In this document: one piece after another, positions 19,982 through 28,839 of the stretch
How the letters are laid out: the number at the start of each line of letters is the position of its first letter
How positions within the stretch are numbered: the first letter of the stretch is position 1
Assembly: GCF_000313755.1 (NCBI RefSeq)
Contig: NZ_AMZB01000091.1
Span: forward strand, 1 to 64,000
Direction of reading: 5' to 3'
Length of the DNA: 64,000 nucleotides
DNA from: Pseudomonas nitroreducens TX1
GTDB taxonomy: Bacteria > Pseudomonadota > Gammaproteobacteria > Pseudomonadales > Pseudomonadaceae
Made by a program: the position numbers and the translations under genes
Notes under the pieces: model-generated
What the model was told of the DNA's origin: nothing
Databases searched by the model: none
Seen by the model: the letters and a program-made list of their open reading frames with translations, nothing else

Positions 19982-20018
19982 TAATGTCGATCCATCACTC
20001 AGCGTCACGGGCAGAACA

Positions 20019-21812
20019 ATGACTAGAACCGTACGTATCGGCTGCGCCTCCGCCTTCTGGGGCGACACCTCGACCGCCGCCGCTCAACTGGTGCGCGGCG
20101 CGGAGATGGACTACCTGGTATTCGACTACCTGGCCGAGATCACCATGTCGATCATGGCCGGCGCGCGCCTGAAGAATCCCGAGGCAGGCTACGCCACCGA
20201 CTTCGTCGACGTGATGACACCGCTGCTCGGCGACATCGCGGCGAAACAGGTCCGCGTGATCAGCAATGCCGGCGGCGTGAACCCCCAAGCCTGCGCAAAC
20301 GCGCTCTCCACCGCCTGCGAAAAGGCGGGTGTGGCGCTGAAGATCGCCGTGGTGCACGGCGACAACCTGCAACCGCGCCTGGGCGAACTGGCCAGGGCCG
20401 GCATCCGCGAGATGTTCAGCGATGCGCCGCTGCCGCCCATGTGCGTCTCGGTCAACGCCTACCTCGGCGCCCCCGGCATAGTCGCAGCGCTGAACGCCGG
20501 CGCCGATATCGTCATCACCGGCCGCGTGGTGGACAGCGCCGTGGTCAGCGCCGCCTTGGTGCACGAATTCGGCTGGGCCTGGAACGACTATGACAAGCTG
20601 GCCCAGGCCGCGCTGGCCGGGCACATCATCGAATGCGGCGCGCAGTGCACTGGCGGCAATTTCACCGACTGGGAAAGCGTGCCGGACTACGAGCACATCG
20701 GTTTTCCCATCGTCGAGGTGCAGGCCGGCGGCGACTTCGTGGTGACCAAGCCGCAGGGCACCGGCGGGCTGGTGACGCCGCTGTCGGTGGGCGAGCAGAT
20801 GCTTTACGAGATCGGCGATCCGCGCGCCTACCTGCTGCCCGACGTGGTCTGCGATTTCACCCAGGTCCGGCTCGCCCAGGTCGGCGACAACCGCGTGGCC
20901 GTCAGCGGCGCGCGCGGCCTGCCGCCGACCGGGCAATACAAGGTCAGCGCCACCTACCCGGACGGTTTCCGCTGCACCGCCAGTTGCCTCATCGCCGGCA
21001 TCGACGCGGTGAAGAAGGCCGAGCGGGTCAGCCAGGCGATCATCGCCAAGACCGAGGAAATCCTCATGGAACGCGGCTGGGGCCCGTACCGCGAGGTGAG
21101 CGTGGAACTGCTCGGCAGCGAAGCCACCTATGGCGGTCACGGGCGCCGCGGCGACAATCGCGAAATCGTGGTCAAACTCGCCGTACGCCACAGCCGCAAG
21201 GAAGCCCTGGTGCTGTTTTCCCGCGAGATCGCCCAGGCCGCGACCGGCATGGCGCCGGGCCTGACCGGCATAGTCGGTGGCCGCCCGAGCGTATACCCGG
21301 TGATCCGCCTGTTCTCCTTCCTGATCGACAAGGACGCCTGCGAGCTGGCGGTGGATATCGAAGGTGAGCGCCACAGCGCCGCCCTGCCCGTCCTCGATTC
21401 CTTCGACCCGGCGGCGCTGGCCGACAAGGTCCCGGTGCCGGCGACCGAGGGCCCGGCACCCGCCAGCGTGCCGCTGGTGAAGCTGGCCGTGGCGCGCTCC
21501 GGCGACAAGGGCAACCACAGCAACATTGGCGTGATGGCGCGCCGGCCCGAGTACCTGCCCTGGATCGCCGACGCGCTGAGCGAAGGCGCGGTGGCCGACT
21601 GGATGCAGCACGTGCTGGACCCACAGCTTGGCCGCGTCTGCCGCTGGTACCTGCCGGGCACGCACAGCCTGAACTTCCTGCTGGAGAACGCCCTGGGCGG
21701 CGGCGGCGTCGCCAGCCTGCGCATCGACCCGCAGGGCAAGGCCTTCGCCCAGCAGTTGCTGGAATTCCCGGTGGCGGTGCCGCAGCACATCGCCGATGAA
21801 CTGAACCTGTAG
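20019..21812 (+). CDS. atuA: Acyclic terpene utilization protein AtuA (DUF1446 family)
   Basis: A 597-residue cytosolic protein, first gene of the atu operon. The N-terminal two thirds is the DUF1446/AtuA domain, with [23 protein letters not shown] and ITGRVVDSA. The C-terminal part from about residue 485 is the AtuA-like ferredoxin-fold extension ([20 protein letters not shown]). Its reaction is not established; a role late in geranyl-CoA breakdown has been suggested. The ATG at 20019 fits the conserved [16 protein letters not shown]; no strong ribosome site is visible, only ACGGGCAGAACA. Confidence 0.92.
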   Translation: MTRTVRIGCASAFWGDTSTAAAQLVRGAEMDYLVFDYLAEITMSIMAGARLKNPEAGYATDFVDVMTPLLGDIAAKQVRVISNAGGVNPQACANALSTACEKAGVALKIAVVHGDNLQPRLGELARAGIREMFSDAPLPPMCVSVNAYLGAPGIVAALNAGADIVITGRVVDSAVVSAALVHEFGWAWNDYDKLAQAALAGHIIECGAQCTGGNFTDWESVPDYEHIGFPIVEVQAGGDFVVTKPQGTGGLVTPLSVGEQMLYEIGDPRAYLLPDVVCDFTQVRLAQVGDNRVAVSGARGLPPTGQYKVSATYPDGFRCTASCLIAGIDAVKKAERVSQAIIAKTEEILMERGWGPYREVSVELLGSEATYGGHGRRGDNREIVVKLAVRHSRKEALVLFSREIAQAATGMAPGLTGIVGGRPSVYPVIRLFSFLIDKDACELAVDIEGERHSAALPVLDSFDPAALADKVPVPATEGPAPASVPLVKLAVARSGDKGNHSNIGVMARRPEYLPWIADALSEGAVADWMQHVLDPQLGRVCRWYLPGTHSLNFLLENALGGGGVASLRIDPQGKAFAQQLLEFPVAVPQHIADELNL

Positions 21813-21834
21813 GACCGAGGGGGGCGCCTAGCCC

Positions 21835-21890
21835 TTGCTCGCGAACCCGGCCTCGCAGCGGAGCCTGTTCGCGAGCAAGCTCGCTCCTAC
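21835..21890. repeat. REP-like inverted repeat in the atuA-atuB junction
   Basis: Arms TTGCTCGCGAAC (21835-21846) and GTTCGCGAGCAA (21867-21878) form a perfect inverted repeat of the same family as at 10-74. The outer parts are eroded on the left side. Confidence 0.75.
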
Positions 21891-21904
21891 ACAAGAACAG
21901 AAAC

Positions 21905-21980
21905 GTAGGGCGCATAACGCCACAAGCGTTATCCGCCAATTGCCATCGGCGGATGAAGCGTGCCGCTTCATTCGCCCTAC
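21905..21980. repeat. Cloverleaf-like palindromic repeat upstream of atuB
   Basis: An outer stem GTAGGGCG (21905-21912) / CGCCCTAC (21973-21980) encloses three consecutive hairpins: TAACGC/GCGTTA, TCCGCC/GGCGGA and TGAAGCG/CGCTTCA. The order and closed outer stem give a three-armed cruciform in DNA or RNA. A related single hairpin is found at 29688-29715. No known RNA family is recognised. Confidence 0.65.
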
Positions 21981-22005
21981 GGGATACCTCGGAGTCAGAA
22001 CAACA

Positions 22006-22881
22006 ATGAGCTACGACTCGATCTTCAAACCCGGCCTGTTCGCTGGACAGACCATCATCGTCACCGGCGGCGGCAGCGGCATCGGTCGTTGCACCGCCCA
22101 TGAACTGGCATCCCTGGGCGCCCACGTGGTGCTGGTCGGGCGCAAGGCCGAGAAGCTGGAGAAGACCGCCGGCGAAATCATCGAGGACGGCGGCAGCGCC
22201 AGCTGGCACAGCTGCGACGTCCGCGACGAAGACGCGGTGAAGGCGCTGGTGGCGCAGGTCATCGCCGAGCGCGGGCCGATCCATCACCTGGTCAACAACG
22301 CCGGCGGCCAGTACCCCGCGCCGCTGGCGTCGATCAACCTGAAGGGCTTCGAGGCCGTGGTGCGCACCAACCTGGTGGGCGGCTTCCTGATGGCCCGCGA
22401 AGTGTTCAACCAGAGCCTGAGCAAGACCGGCGGCAGCATCGTCAACATGCTCGCCGACATGTGGGGCGGCATGCCTGGCATGGGGCACTCGGGCGCGGCG
22501 CGCGCCGGCATGGAGAACTTCACCAAGACCGCCGCCATCGAGTGGGGCCACGCCGGGGTGCGGGTCAACGCCGTGGCGCCGGGCTGGATCGCTTCCAGCG
22601 GCATGGACACCTACGAAGGCGCGTTCAAGGCAGTGATCCCGACCCTGCGCGAGCACGTACCGCTCAAGCGCATCGGCACCGAGTCGGAAGTGGCCGCCGC
22701 CATCGTCTTCCTGCTCTCCCCCGGCGCCGCCTTCATCAGCGGCAACACCATTCGCATCGACGGCGCCGCGAGCCAGGGCAGCCGCGCCTTCCCGCTGTCG
22801 AAGGTAAAGCCGGGACAGAGCCGCTCCTACAACGGCTTCCACCGCGCCTACCTGCCCGATGTACTGAAGGATCAGGAGTAA
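22006..22881 (+). CDS. atuB: SDR family oxidoreductase AtuB
   Basis: A 291-residue Rossmann-fold reductase. The NADP-binding GGGSGIG is at residues 21-27 and LVNNAGG near 95. The region that normally carries Tyr-x3-Lys reads HSGAARAGMENFTK, placing Ser162 and Arg166 at those positions. That pattern is seen in enoyl-CoA reductase type SDRs (PECR/DECR) rather than classical alcohol dehydrogenases. AtuB has been proposed to oxidise citronellol or citronellal; the motif makes an enoyl-CoA reductase role worth considering. The ATG at 22006 is the first in the conserved region. The stop lies three bases before atuC. Confidence 0.88.
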   Translation: MSYDSIFKPGLFAGQTIIVTGGGSGIGRCTAHELASLGAHVVLVGRKAEKLEKTAGEIIEDGGSASWHSCDVRDEDAVKALVAQVIAERGPIHHLVNNAGGQYPAPLASINLKGFEAVVRTNLVGGFLMAREVFNQSLSKTGGSIVNMLADMWGGMPGMGHSGAARAGMENFTKTAAIEWGHAGVRVNAVAPGWIASSGMDTYEGAFKAVIPTLREHVPLKRIGTESEVAAAIVFLLSPGAAFISGNTIRIDGAASQGSRAFPLSKVKPGQSRSYNGFHRAYLPDVLKDQE

Positions 22882-22884
22882 GCG

Positions 22885-24501
22885 ATGCCGGTCATTCAAT
22901 CCGAACTCGATCCCCAGGGCGAAGACTTCGCCCGCAACCGCGAGGCCATGCTGGCCGCCGTGGCGAGCTTCCGCGAGGTCGAGCAGAAGGTGCTGGACAA
23001 GGCCGCCGAGGCCAAGCCCAAGTTCGACAAGCGCGGCCAATTGCTGCCGCGCGAGCGCCTGAACCTGCTGCTGGACGCAGGTGCGCCGTTCCTTGAGATT
23101 TCCTCGCTGGCCGGCTACAAGCTGCATGACGACAAGGACGGCACCCAGGCCGGCGGCGGCATCATCTCCGGCATCGGCTACATCGCCGGAGTGCGCTGCC
23201 TGGTGACGGCCAGCAACAGCGCAATCAAGGGCGGCACCATCTCCCCCACCGGGCTGAAGAAGACCCTGCGCCTGCAGCAGATCGCTTTGGAGAACAAGCT
23301 GCCGGTGGTGGCGCTGACCGAGAGTGGCGGCGCCAACCTGAACTACGCGGCGGACATCTTCGTCGAGGGCGCGCGCGGCTTCGCCAACCAGGCGCGCATG
23401 TCGGCGGCGGGCATTCCGCAGATCACCGTGGTGCACGGCTCGTCCACCGCGGGCGGCGCCTACCAGCCGGGGCTGTCGGACTACGTGGTGGTGGTGCGCG
23501 GCAAGGCCAAGATGTTCCTCGCCGGCCCGCCGCTGCTGAAAGCCGCCACCGGCGAGATCGCCACCGATGAAGAACTGGGCGGCGCCGAACTGCACGCCCA
23601 GGTCGCCGGCACCGCCGAGTACCTGGCGGAGAACGACGCCGACGGCGTGCGCCTGGCCCGCGAGATCCTCGCCGCGTTGCCGTGGAATGCGCAATTGCCG
23701 GCCCGCCCGAAAAAGGCATGGGACGCACCGCTGTACCCGGCCGAAGAACTGCTCGGGGTGGTGCCGGCGGACGCGAAGAAACCCTACGACGTGCGCGAGA
23801 TCATCGCGCGTATCGCCGACGGCTCGCGCTTCCTCGACTTCAAGAACGAGTTCGACAGCCAGACCGTCTGCGGCCACCTGCACATCGAAGGCCACGCCTG
23901 CGGCCTGATCGGCAACAACGGCCCGATCACCCCGCAGGGTGCGGCCAAGGCGGCGCAGTTCATCCAGCTGTGCGAGCAGAGCAACACGCCGATCCTGTTC
24001 CTGCACAACACCACCGGCTTCATGGTCGGCACCGAATCCGAGCGCCTGGGCGTGATCAAGCACGGCTCGAAGATGATCCAGGCGGTAGCCAACGCCACCG
24101 TGCCCAAGCTCACCCTGGTGGTCGGCGGCTCCTACGGCGCCGGCAACTACGCCATGTGCGGCCGCGGGCTGGACCCGCGCTTCATCTTCGCCTGGCCCAA
24201 CAGCCGCACCGCCGTGATGGGCGGCGCCCAGGCCGGCAAGGTGCTGCGCATCGTCACCGAGGAAAAGCACGCCAAGGAGGGCAAGGAAGCCGACCCGAAG
24301 ATGCTCGACATGCTCGAACAGATGACCGCGCAGAAACTCGACGCCCAGTCCACCGCGCTCTACGGCACGGCGAGCCTGTGGGACGACGGGCTGATCGACC
24401 CGCGCGACACGCGCCAGCTGCTCGGCTACCTGCTGGACATCTGCGCGGAGGCGGCCATACGACCGCTGAAGGGAAATAGTTTTGGGGTGGCGAGGTTCTG
24501 A
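22885..24501 (+). CDS. atuC: Geranyl-CoA carboxylase beta (carboxyltransferase) subunit
   Basis: A 538-residue carboxyltransferase of the PccB/MccB/GccB family. It transfers CO2 from carboxybiotin on AtuF to the gamma-methyl group of geranyl-CoA. The two crotonase-like halves show SNSAIKGGTISPTGLKK with ALTESGGANLNYA, and LIGNNGPITPQGAAKAAQFIQLCEQ with LVVGGSYGAGNYAMCGRG. The last is the usual second oxyanion-hole region. Its start is three bases after the atuB stop, so translation is coupled. Assignment to geranyl-CoA rather than methylcrotonyl-CoA rests on the atu gene context. Confidence 0.93.
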   Translation: MPVIQSELDPQGEDFARNREAMLAAVASFREVEQKVLDKAAEAKPKFDKRGQLLPRERLNLLLDAGAPFLEISSLAGYKLHDDKDGTQAGGGIISGIGYIAGVRCLVTASNSAIKGGTISPTGLKKTLRLQQIALENKLPVVALTESGGANLNYAADIFVEGARGFANQARMSAAGIPQITVVHGSSTAGGAYQPGLSDYVVVVRGKAKMFLAGPPLLKAATGEIATDEELGGAELHAQVAGTAEYLAENDADGVRLAREILAALPWNAQLPARPKKAWDAPLYPAEELLGVVPADAKKPYDVREIIARIADGSRFLDFKNEFDSQTVCGHLHIEGHACGLIGNNGPITPQGAAKAAQFIQLCEQSNTPILFLHNTTGFMVGTESERLGVIKHGSKMIQAVANATVPKLTLVVGGSYGAGNYAMCGRGLDPRFIFAWPNSRTAVMGGAQAGKVLRIVTEEKHAKEGKEADPKMLDMLEQMTAQKLDAQSTALYGTASLWDDGLIDPRDTRQLLGYLLDICAEAAIRPLKGNSFGVARF

Positions 24502-24539
24502 CAGGAATTGGGAGAGTGGGCAAAAGCCCCTCTCCCCCG

Positions 24540-24633
24540 CCCTCTCCCTGAAGGGAGAGGGAGCCAAAGCGACCCGGCGTAAAGCGAACTTTCAGCTCGC
24601 TCCGTACAGCCCCCTCTCCCTTCAGGGAGAGGG
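24540..24633. repeat. Mirror pair of CCCTCTCCC palindromes between atuC and atuD
   Basis: Two 22-base near-palindromes (24540-24561 and 24612-24633) are exact reverse complements of each other, and similarity continues into flanking C/G runs over about 35 bases. A third copy is at 26665-26686. The pair could fold into a long hairpin in the atu messenger. Confidence 0.8.
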
Positions 24634-24681
24634 CTGGGGAGAGGAGAGATGAACGACTCAGGCTCAAGGAGAACAACAACA

Positions 24682-25842
24682 ATGATCTTCACCCAGGAAC
24701 ACGAAGAACTCCGCCGTACCGTCCGCAACTTCGTCGAGAAGGAGATCAACCCCTACGTCGACGAGTGGGAAAAGGCCGGTCGCTTCCCGATCCATGAGGT
24801 CTTCAAGAAAGCCGGCGACCTGGGCCTGCTGGGCATCTCCAAACCGGAGAAATTCGGCGGCATGGGCCTGGATTACAGCTACTCGGTAGTCGCCGCCGAA
24901 GAGTTCGGCACCATCCATTGCGGCGGCGTGCCGATGGCCCTGGGCGTGCAGACGGACATGTGCACCCCGGCCCTGGCGCGCTTCGGCTCCGACGAGCTGC
25001 GCGAGGAATTCCTCCGCCCGGCCATCGCCGGCGACATGGTCGGCTGCATCGGCGTCTCCGAAGTCGGCGCCGGTTCCGACGTTGCCGGACTGAAGACCAC
25101 CGCGCGCAAGGATGGCGACGACTACGTCATCAACGGCAGCAAGATGTGGATCACCAACTCGCCGTCCGCCGACTTCATCTGCCTGCTGGCCAACACCTCC
25201 GACGACAAGCCCCACGTCAACAAGTCGCTGATCATGGTGCCGATGAAAACCAAGGGCATCAGCGTCAGCCCGCACCTGGACAAGCTCGGCATGCGCAGCT
25301 CGGAGACCGCCCAGGTGTTCTTCGACGACGTGCGCGTCCCGCAGCGCAACCGCATCGGCGCCGAGGGCGCGGGCTTCATGATGCAGATGCTGCAGTTCCA
25401 GGAAGAACGCCTGTTCGGCGCCGCCAGCGGGATCAAGGGCCTGGAGTACTGCGTCAACGCCACCATCGACTACTGCAAGGAGCGCAAGACCTTCGGCCAG
25501 GCGCTGATCGACAACCAGGTCATCCACTTCCGCATGGCCGAGCTGATGACCGAGATCGAGTGCCTGCGCGCCCTCACCTACCAGGCCACCGAGCAGTACA
25601 TCCGCGGCAAGGACGTGACCCGCCTGGCCTCCATGGCCAAGCTCAAGGTCGGCCGACTGGCCCGTGAAGTCACCGACGCCTGCCTGCAGTACTGGGGCGG
25701 CCAGGGCTTCATGTGGGAGAACCCGATTGCCCGCGCCTACCGCGACACCCGCCTGGTCTCCATCGGTGGCGGCGCGGACGAAATCATGCTGGGCATCATC
25801 TGCAAGCTGATGGGCACCCTGCCGGGCAAGAAGAAGGGCTGA
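24682..25842 (+). CDS. atuD: Citronellyl-CoA dehydrogenase (acyl-CoA dehydrogenase family)
   Basis: A 386-residue FAD enzyme that desaturates citronellyl-CoA to geranyl-CoA and passes electrons to ETF. Signatures are GCIGVSEVGAGSDVAGLKTTA and KMWITNSPSADF. The catalytic Glu found in YEG of medium-chain enzymes is Gly here (SIGGGADEIM). A Glu in FQEERLFGAAS occupies the alternative site used by isovaleryl-CoA and long-chain dehydrogenases, which suits a branched substrate. The ATG at 24682 follows AAGGAG; an upstream ATG at 24649 lies next to the repeat and is less likely. Confidence 0.9.
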   Translation: MIFTQEHEELRRTVRNFVEKEINPYVDEWEKAGRFPIHEVFKKAGDLGLLGISKPEKFGGMGLDYSYSVVAAEEFGTIHCGGVPMALGVQTDMCTPALARFGSDELREEFLRPAIAGDMVGCIGVSEVGAGSDVAGLKTTARKDGDDYVINGSKMWITNSPSADFICLLANTSDDKPHVNKSLIMVPMKTKGISVSPHLDKLGMRSSETAQVFFDDVRVPQRNRIGAEGAGFMMQMLQFQEERLFGAASGIKGLEYCVNATIDYCKERKTFGQALIDNQVIHFRMAELMTEIECLRALTYQATEQYIRGKDVTRLASMAKLKVGRLAREVTDACLQYWGGQGFMWENPIARAYRDTRLVSIGGGADEIMLGIICKLMGTLPGKKKG

Positions 25843-25846
25843 TGCC

Positions 25847-26641
25847 ATGACCCTGCCGAACTGCGAAACCCTGCTGCTGGAACATGACGGCGGCGTGTTG
25901 CACGTCACCCTGAACCGTCCGGACAGCCGCAACGCCATGAGCCTGGCGATGGTCGGCGAACTGCGCGCGGTGCTCGCCGCCGTGCGCGATGACCGCACCG
26001 TACGCGCCATCGTCCTGCGCGGCGCCGGCGGACACTTCTGCGCCGGTGGCGACATCAAGGACATGGCCGGCGCCCGCGCCGCCGGCCCGGATGCCTATGC
26101 CGCGCTGAACCGCGCCTTCGGCGGCCTGCTGGAAGAGGCCCAGGCGCAGCCCCAGGTGCTGGTCGCCGTGCTGGAAGGCGCGGTGCTGGGCGGCGGCTTT
26201 GGCCTGGCCTGCGTCTCGGACATTGCCATCACGGCGGCGGACGCGCAGTTCGGCCTGCCGGAAACCAGCCTCGGCATCCTGCCGGCGCAGATCGCCCCCT
26301 TCGTGGTGAAGCGCATCGGCCTCACCCAGGCGCGCCGCCTGGCGCTTACCGCCGCGCGCTTCGATGGCCGCGAGGCGCTGCGCCTGGGTCTGGTGCATAC
26401 CTGCGCGGAGGGCGCCGAGAGCCTCGGTGAGCAACTGGCGCAGACGCTGGATCAGGTGCGCCGTTGCGCCCCCGGCGCCAACGCCGCCACCAAGGCGCTG
26501 TTGCTGGCCACCGAGACCGAAGCCCTCGGCCCGCTGCTGGACGACGCCGCCCGCCAGTTCGCCGACGCGGTGACCGGCGCAGAGGGCGCCGAAGGCACGA
26601 TGGCCTTCGTACAGAAACGCAAACCGAACTGGGCGCAGTGA
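25847..26641 (+). CDS. atuE: Isohexenylglutaconyl-CoA hydratase
   Basis: A 264-residue enoyl-CoA hydratase/isomerase. It is expected to add water to isohexenylglutaconyl-CoA, the product of the AtuC/F carboxylase. The oxyanion-hole motifs are GGHFCAGGDIKDM (about residues 64-76) and EGAVLGGGFGLACVSD (about 109-124), followed by the DAQFGLPETSLGILP segment. The start is four bases after the atuD stop, so the two are cotranslated. Substrate is assigned from operon context, since the family is broad. Confidence 0.9.
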   Translation: MTLPNCETLLLEHDGGVLHVTLNRPDSRNAMSLAMVGELRAVLAAVRDDRTVRAIVLRGAGGHFCAGGDIKDMAGARAAGPDAYAALNRAFGGLLEEAQAQPQVLVAVLEGAVLGGGFGLACVSDIAITAADAQFGLPETSLGILPAQIAPFVVKRIGLTQARRLALTAARFDGREALRLGLVHTCAEGAESLGEQLAQTLDQVRRCAPGANAATKALLLATETEALGPLLDDAARQFADAVTGAEGAEGTMAFVQKRKPNWAQ

Positions 26642-26664
26642 CCCAACGCGCGCACCGAACAACC

Positions 26665-26686
26665 CCCTCTCCCTTCAGGGAGAGGG
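26665..26686. repeat. CCCTCTCCC palindrome between atuE and atuF
   Basis: Identical to the copy at 24612-24633, including the flanking CTGGGGAGAGG. It ends 24 bases before the atuF start codon. The trailing GGGGAGAGGG of the element is the only purine-rich ribosome-site candidate for atuF. Confidence 0.75.
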
Positions 26687-26709
26687 CTGGGGAGAGGGAA
26701 ACAGCCAGC

Positions 26710-28698
26710 ATGCCCAGCTTCGACAAGATACTCATCGCCAACCGTGGCGAGATCGCCTGCCGGGTGATCCGCACCGCCCACGACCTGGGCTACCGCACCG
26801 TGGCCGTGTACAGCGAGGCCGATGCCGATGCCCGCCATGTTCAGCTGGCCGACGAAGCCGTGTGCATTGGCCCGGCGCCGGTGGGCCAGTCCTACCTGAA
26901 ACCCGAGGCAATCCTCGACGCCGCCCAGCGTACCGGCGCCGGCGCGATCCATCCCGGCTATGGTTTTCTCTCGGAGAACGCCGACTTTGCCCGCACCTGC
27001 GAGGCCGCCGGCATCGTCTTCATCGGCCCAAGCGTGGAAGCCATCCACCTGATGGGCAGCAAGCGCCTGTCTAAGATCGCCATGCTCGAAGCCGGCGTGC
27101 CCTGCATCCCCGGCTACGAAGGCGCGGAGCAGGACGACGCCACGCTGACCCGCGAGGCGCAGCGCATCGGCTACCCGCTGATGATCAAGGCCAGCGCCGG
27201 CGGTGGCGGGCGCGGCATGCGCCTGGTGACCCGCGAGGAAGAACTCGCCGTACAACTGCGCACTGCGCGCTCGGAAGCGCAGAACGCCTTCGGCAGCGGC
27301 GAGCTGATCCTGGAGAAAGCCGTGGTGCAGCCGCGCCATGTGGAGATCCAGGTATTCGGCGACCGCCACGGCAATATCGTCTACCTCGGCGAGCGCGACT
27401 GCTCGGTACAGCGCCGCCACCAGAAGGTCATCGAGGAAGCGCCCTGCCCGGTACTGACCGAGGAACTGCGCGCCGCCATGGGCGAGGCCGCGGTGAAGGC
27501 CGCTGCGTCGGTGAACTACGTCGGCGCCGGCACCGTGGAGTTCCTGCTGGACGCCAGCGGCGCCTTCTACTTCCTGGAAATGAACACCCGCCTGCAGGTG
27601 GAACACCCGGTTACCGAACTGGTCACCGGCCAGGACCTGGTGGCCTGGCAGATCCGCGTCGCCGAGGGCCATCCGCTGCCGCTGACGCAGGCGCAGATCC
27701 AGCTCAAGGGACATGCCATCGAAGTACGCCTGTACGCCGAGGATACCGGCAACGGCTTCCTCCCCCAGACCGGCCAGGTCCTGCGCTGGACGCCGCCGCA
27801 GCTGGACGGCATCCGCATCGACCACGGCCTGCGCGAAGGCCAGCCGGTGACGCCGTTCTACGACCCGATGCTGGCCAAGGTCATCGCCTATGGCGCCACC
27901 CGCGACGAAGCCCGGCGCAAGCTGGTGCGCGCCGTGGAGGACTGCGTGTTGCTGGGCGTGACCGGCAACCAGCGCTTCCTCGCCAACCTGCTCAAACACC
28001 CGGAGTTCGCTGCCGGCAAGGCCACCACGGCGTTCATCGGCGAGCAGTTCGCCAATGACCCGAGCCTTTCGCCGCGCCAGCCGCAAGCGCTGGAACTGGC
28101 CTGCGCCGCCGCCCTGCTCTACCAGGCCTCAGCCAGTGACCGTGCGCACCAACCGGGGCTTTCCGGTTGGCGCAGCGCCGGCAGCGCGCCGTGGCGTTTC
28201 GCGCTCAAGCAGGGCGAGGAAAAATTCATCGTCGAGCTGGAAGTCCGTGAGCACGGCACCCAACCGGTGCTGCTGGCCCGCATCGGTGACAGCGAGATCA
28301 ACCTGCGCCTGCCCGGCGAAGAAGACGGCGACGCGATCCTGGAAGCCGACGGCATCCGCCGCCGTCTACCCTTCCACCGCGAGGGTGCGCGCCTGTGGCT
28401 GTATGGCGCGGACGGCAACCTGGAATTGCAGGACATTACCCACGAACCTGCTGGCGCGTCTGGCGGCGCAGGCTCGGGCACGGTGAAAGCACCGATGGAT
28501 GGCGCCATCGTCGATGTGCTGGTGGCAGAGGGCGCGCGGGTCAGCAAAGGCCAGCTGCTGCTGGTGCTGGAAGCGATGAAGATGGAGCACCCGCTCAAGG
28601 CCGGCGTCGACGGTGTGATCCGCCGAGTGCAGGTGAGCAAGGGCGAACAGGTGAAATCCCGGCAATTGCTGGTGGAGGTCGAAGCCGAAGACGCCTGA
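26710..28698 (+). CDS. atuF: Geranyl-CoA carboxylase alpha (biotin) subunit
   Basis: A 662-residue biotin-dependent carboxylase subunit. Domains in order: biotin carboxylase N (about 4-115, ILIANRGEIACRVIRTA), ATP-grasp (about 117-320, SAGGGGRGMRLV and FLEMNTRLQVEHPVTE), carboxylase C (about 335-445), a linker domain, and a C-terminal biotinyl domain. The biotin-accepting Lys624 is in LEAMKMEHPL. It carboxylates biotin with ATP and bicarbonate and works with AtuC. The ATG at 26710 is the first residue of the conserved N-terminus; longer in-frame starts run through atuE. Confidence 0.93.
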   Translation: MPSFDKILIANRGEIACRVIRTAHDLGYRTVAVYSEADADARHVQLADEAVCIGPAPVGQSYLKPEAILDAAQRTGAGAIHPGYGFLSENADFARTCEAAGIVFIGPSVEAIHLMGSKRLSKIAMLEAGVPCIPGYEGAEQDDATLTREAQRIGYPLMIKASAGGGGRGMRLVTREEELAVQLRTARSEAQNAFGSGELILEKAVVQPRHVEIQVFGDRHGNIVYLGERDCSVQRRHQKVIEEAPCPVLTEELRAAMGEAAVKAAASVNYVGAGTVEFLLDASGAFYFLEMNTRLQVEHPVTELVTGQDLVAWQIRVAEGHPLPLTQAQIQLKGHAIEVRLYAEDTGNGFLPQTGQVLRWTPPQLDGIRIDHGLREGQPVTPFYDPMLAKVIAYGATRDEARRKLVRAVEDCVLLGVTGNQRFLANLLKHPEFAAGKATTAFIGEQFANDPSLSPRQPQALELACAAALLYQASASDRAHQPGLSGWRSAGSAPWRFALKQGEEKFIVELEVREHGTQPVLLARIGDSEINLRLPGEEDGDAILEADGIRRRLPFHREGARLWLYGADGNLELQDITHEPAGASGGAGSGTVKAPMDGAIVDVLVAEGARVSKGQLLLVLEAMKMEHPLKAGVDGVIRRVQVSKGEQVKSRQLLVEVEAEDA

Positions 28699-28715
28699 AC
28701 CGCTTTTCGCTTTTC

Positions 28716-28784
28716 GTAGGAGCGAGCTAGCTCGCGAACAGTCCCCGCAGCGGGGCCTCGGTTCGCGAGCAAGCTCGCTCCTAC
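28716..28784. repeat. REP-like inverted repeat between atuF and atuG
   Basis: Arms of 24 bases at 28716-28739 and 28761-28784 differ at one position and extend the REP core to an outer GTAGGAGC. This is the most complete copy of the family in the window. Confidence 0.85.
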
Positions 28785-28839
28785 AGGTTCCCGCCAGCGA
28801 TTCCGTCAAACACGACAACAAGAACACGGAGCCCCAACC

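Noticed and set aside
21172-24567. 1131-codon open frame on the minus strand
   Set aside because: It is antisense to atuA-atuB-atuC, has a composition set by third-position GC bias (His, Gln, Ala, Gly, Val rich) and shows no family motif.
26452-28086. 544-codon open frame on the minus strand
   Set aside because: Antisense shadow of atuF, which has a full set of biotin carboxylase motifs.
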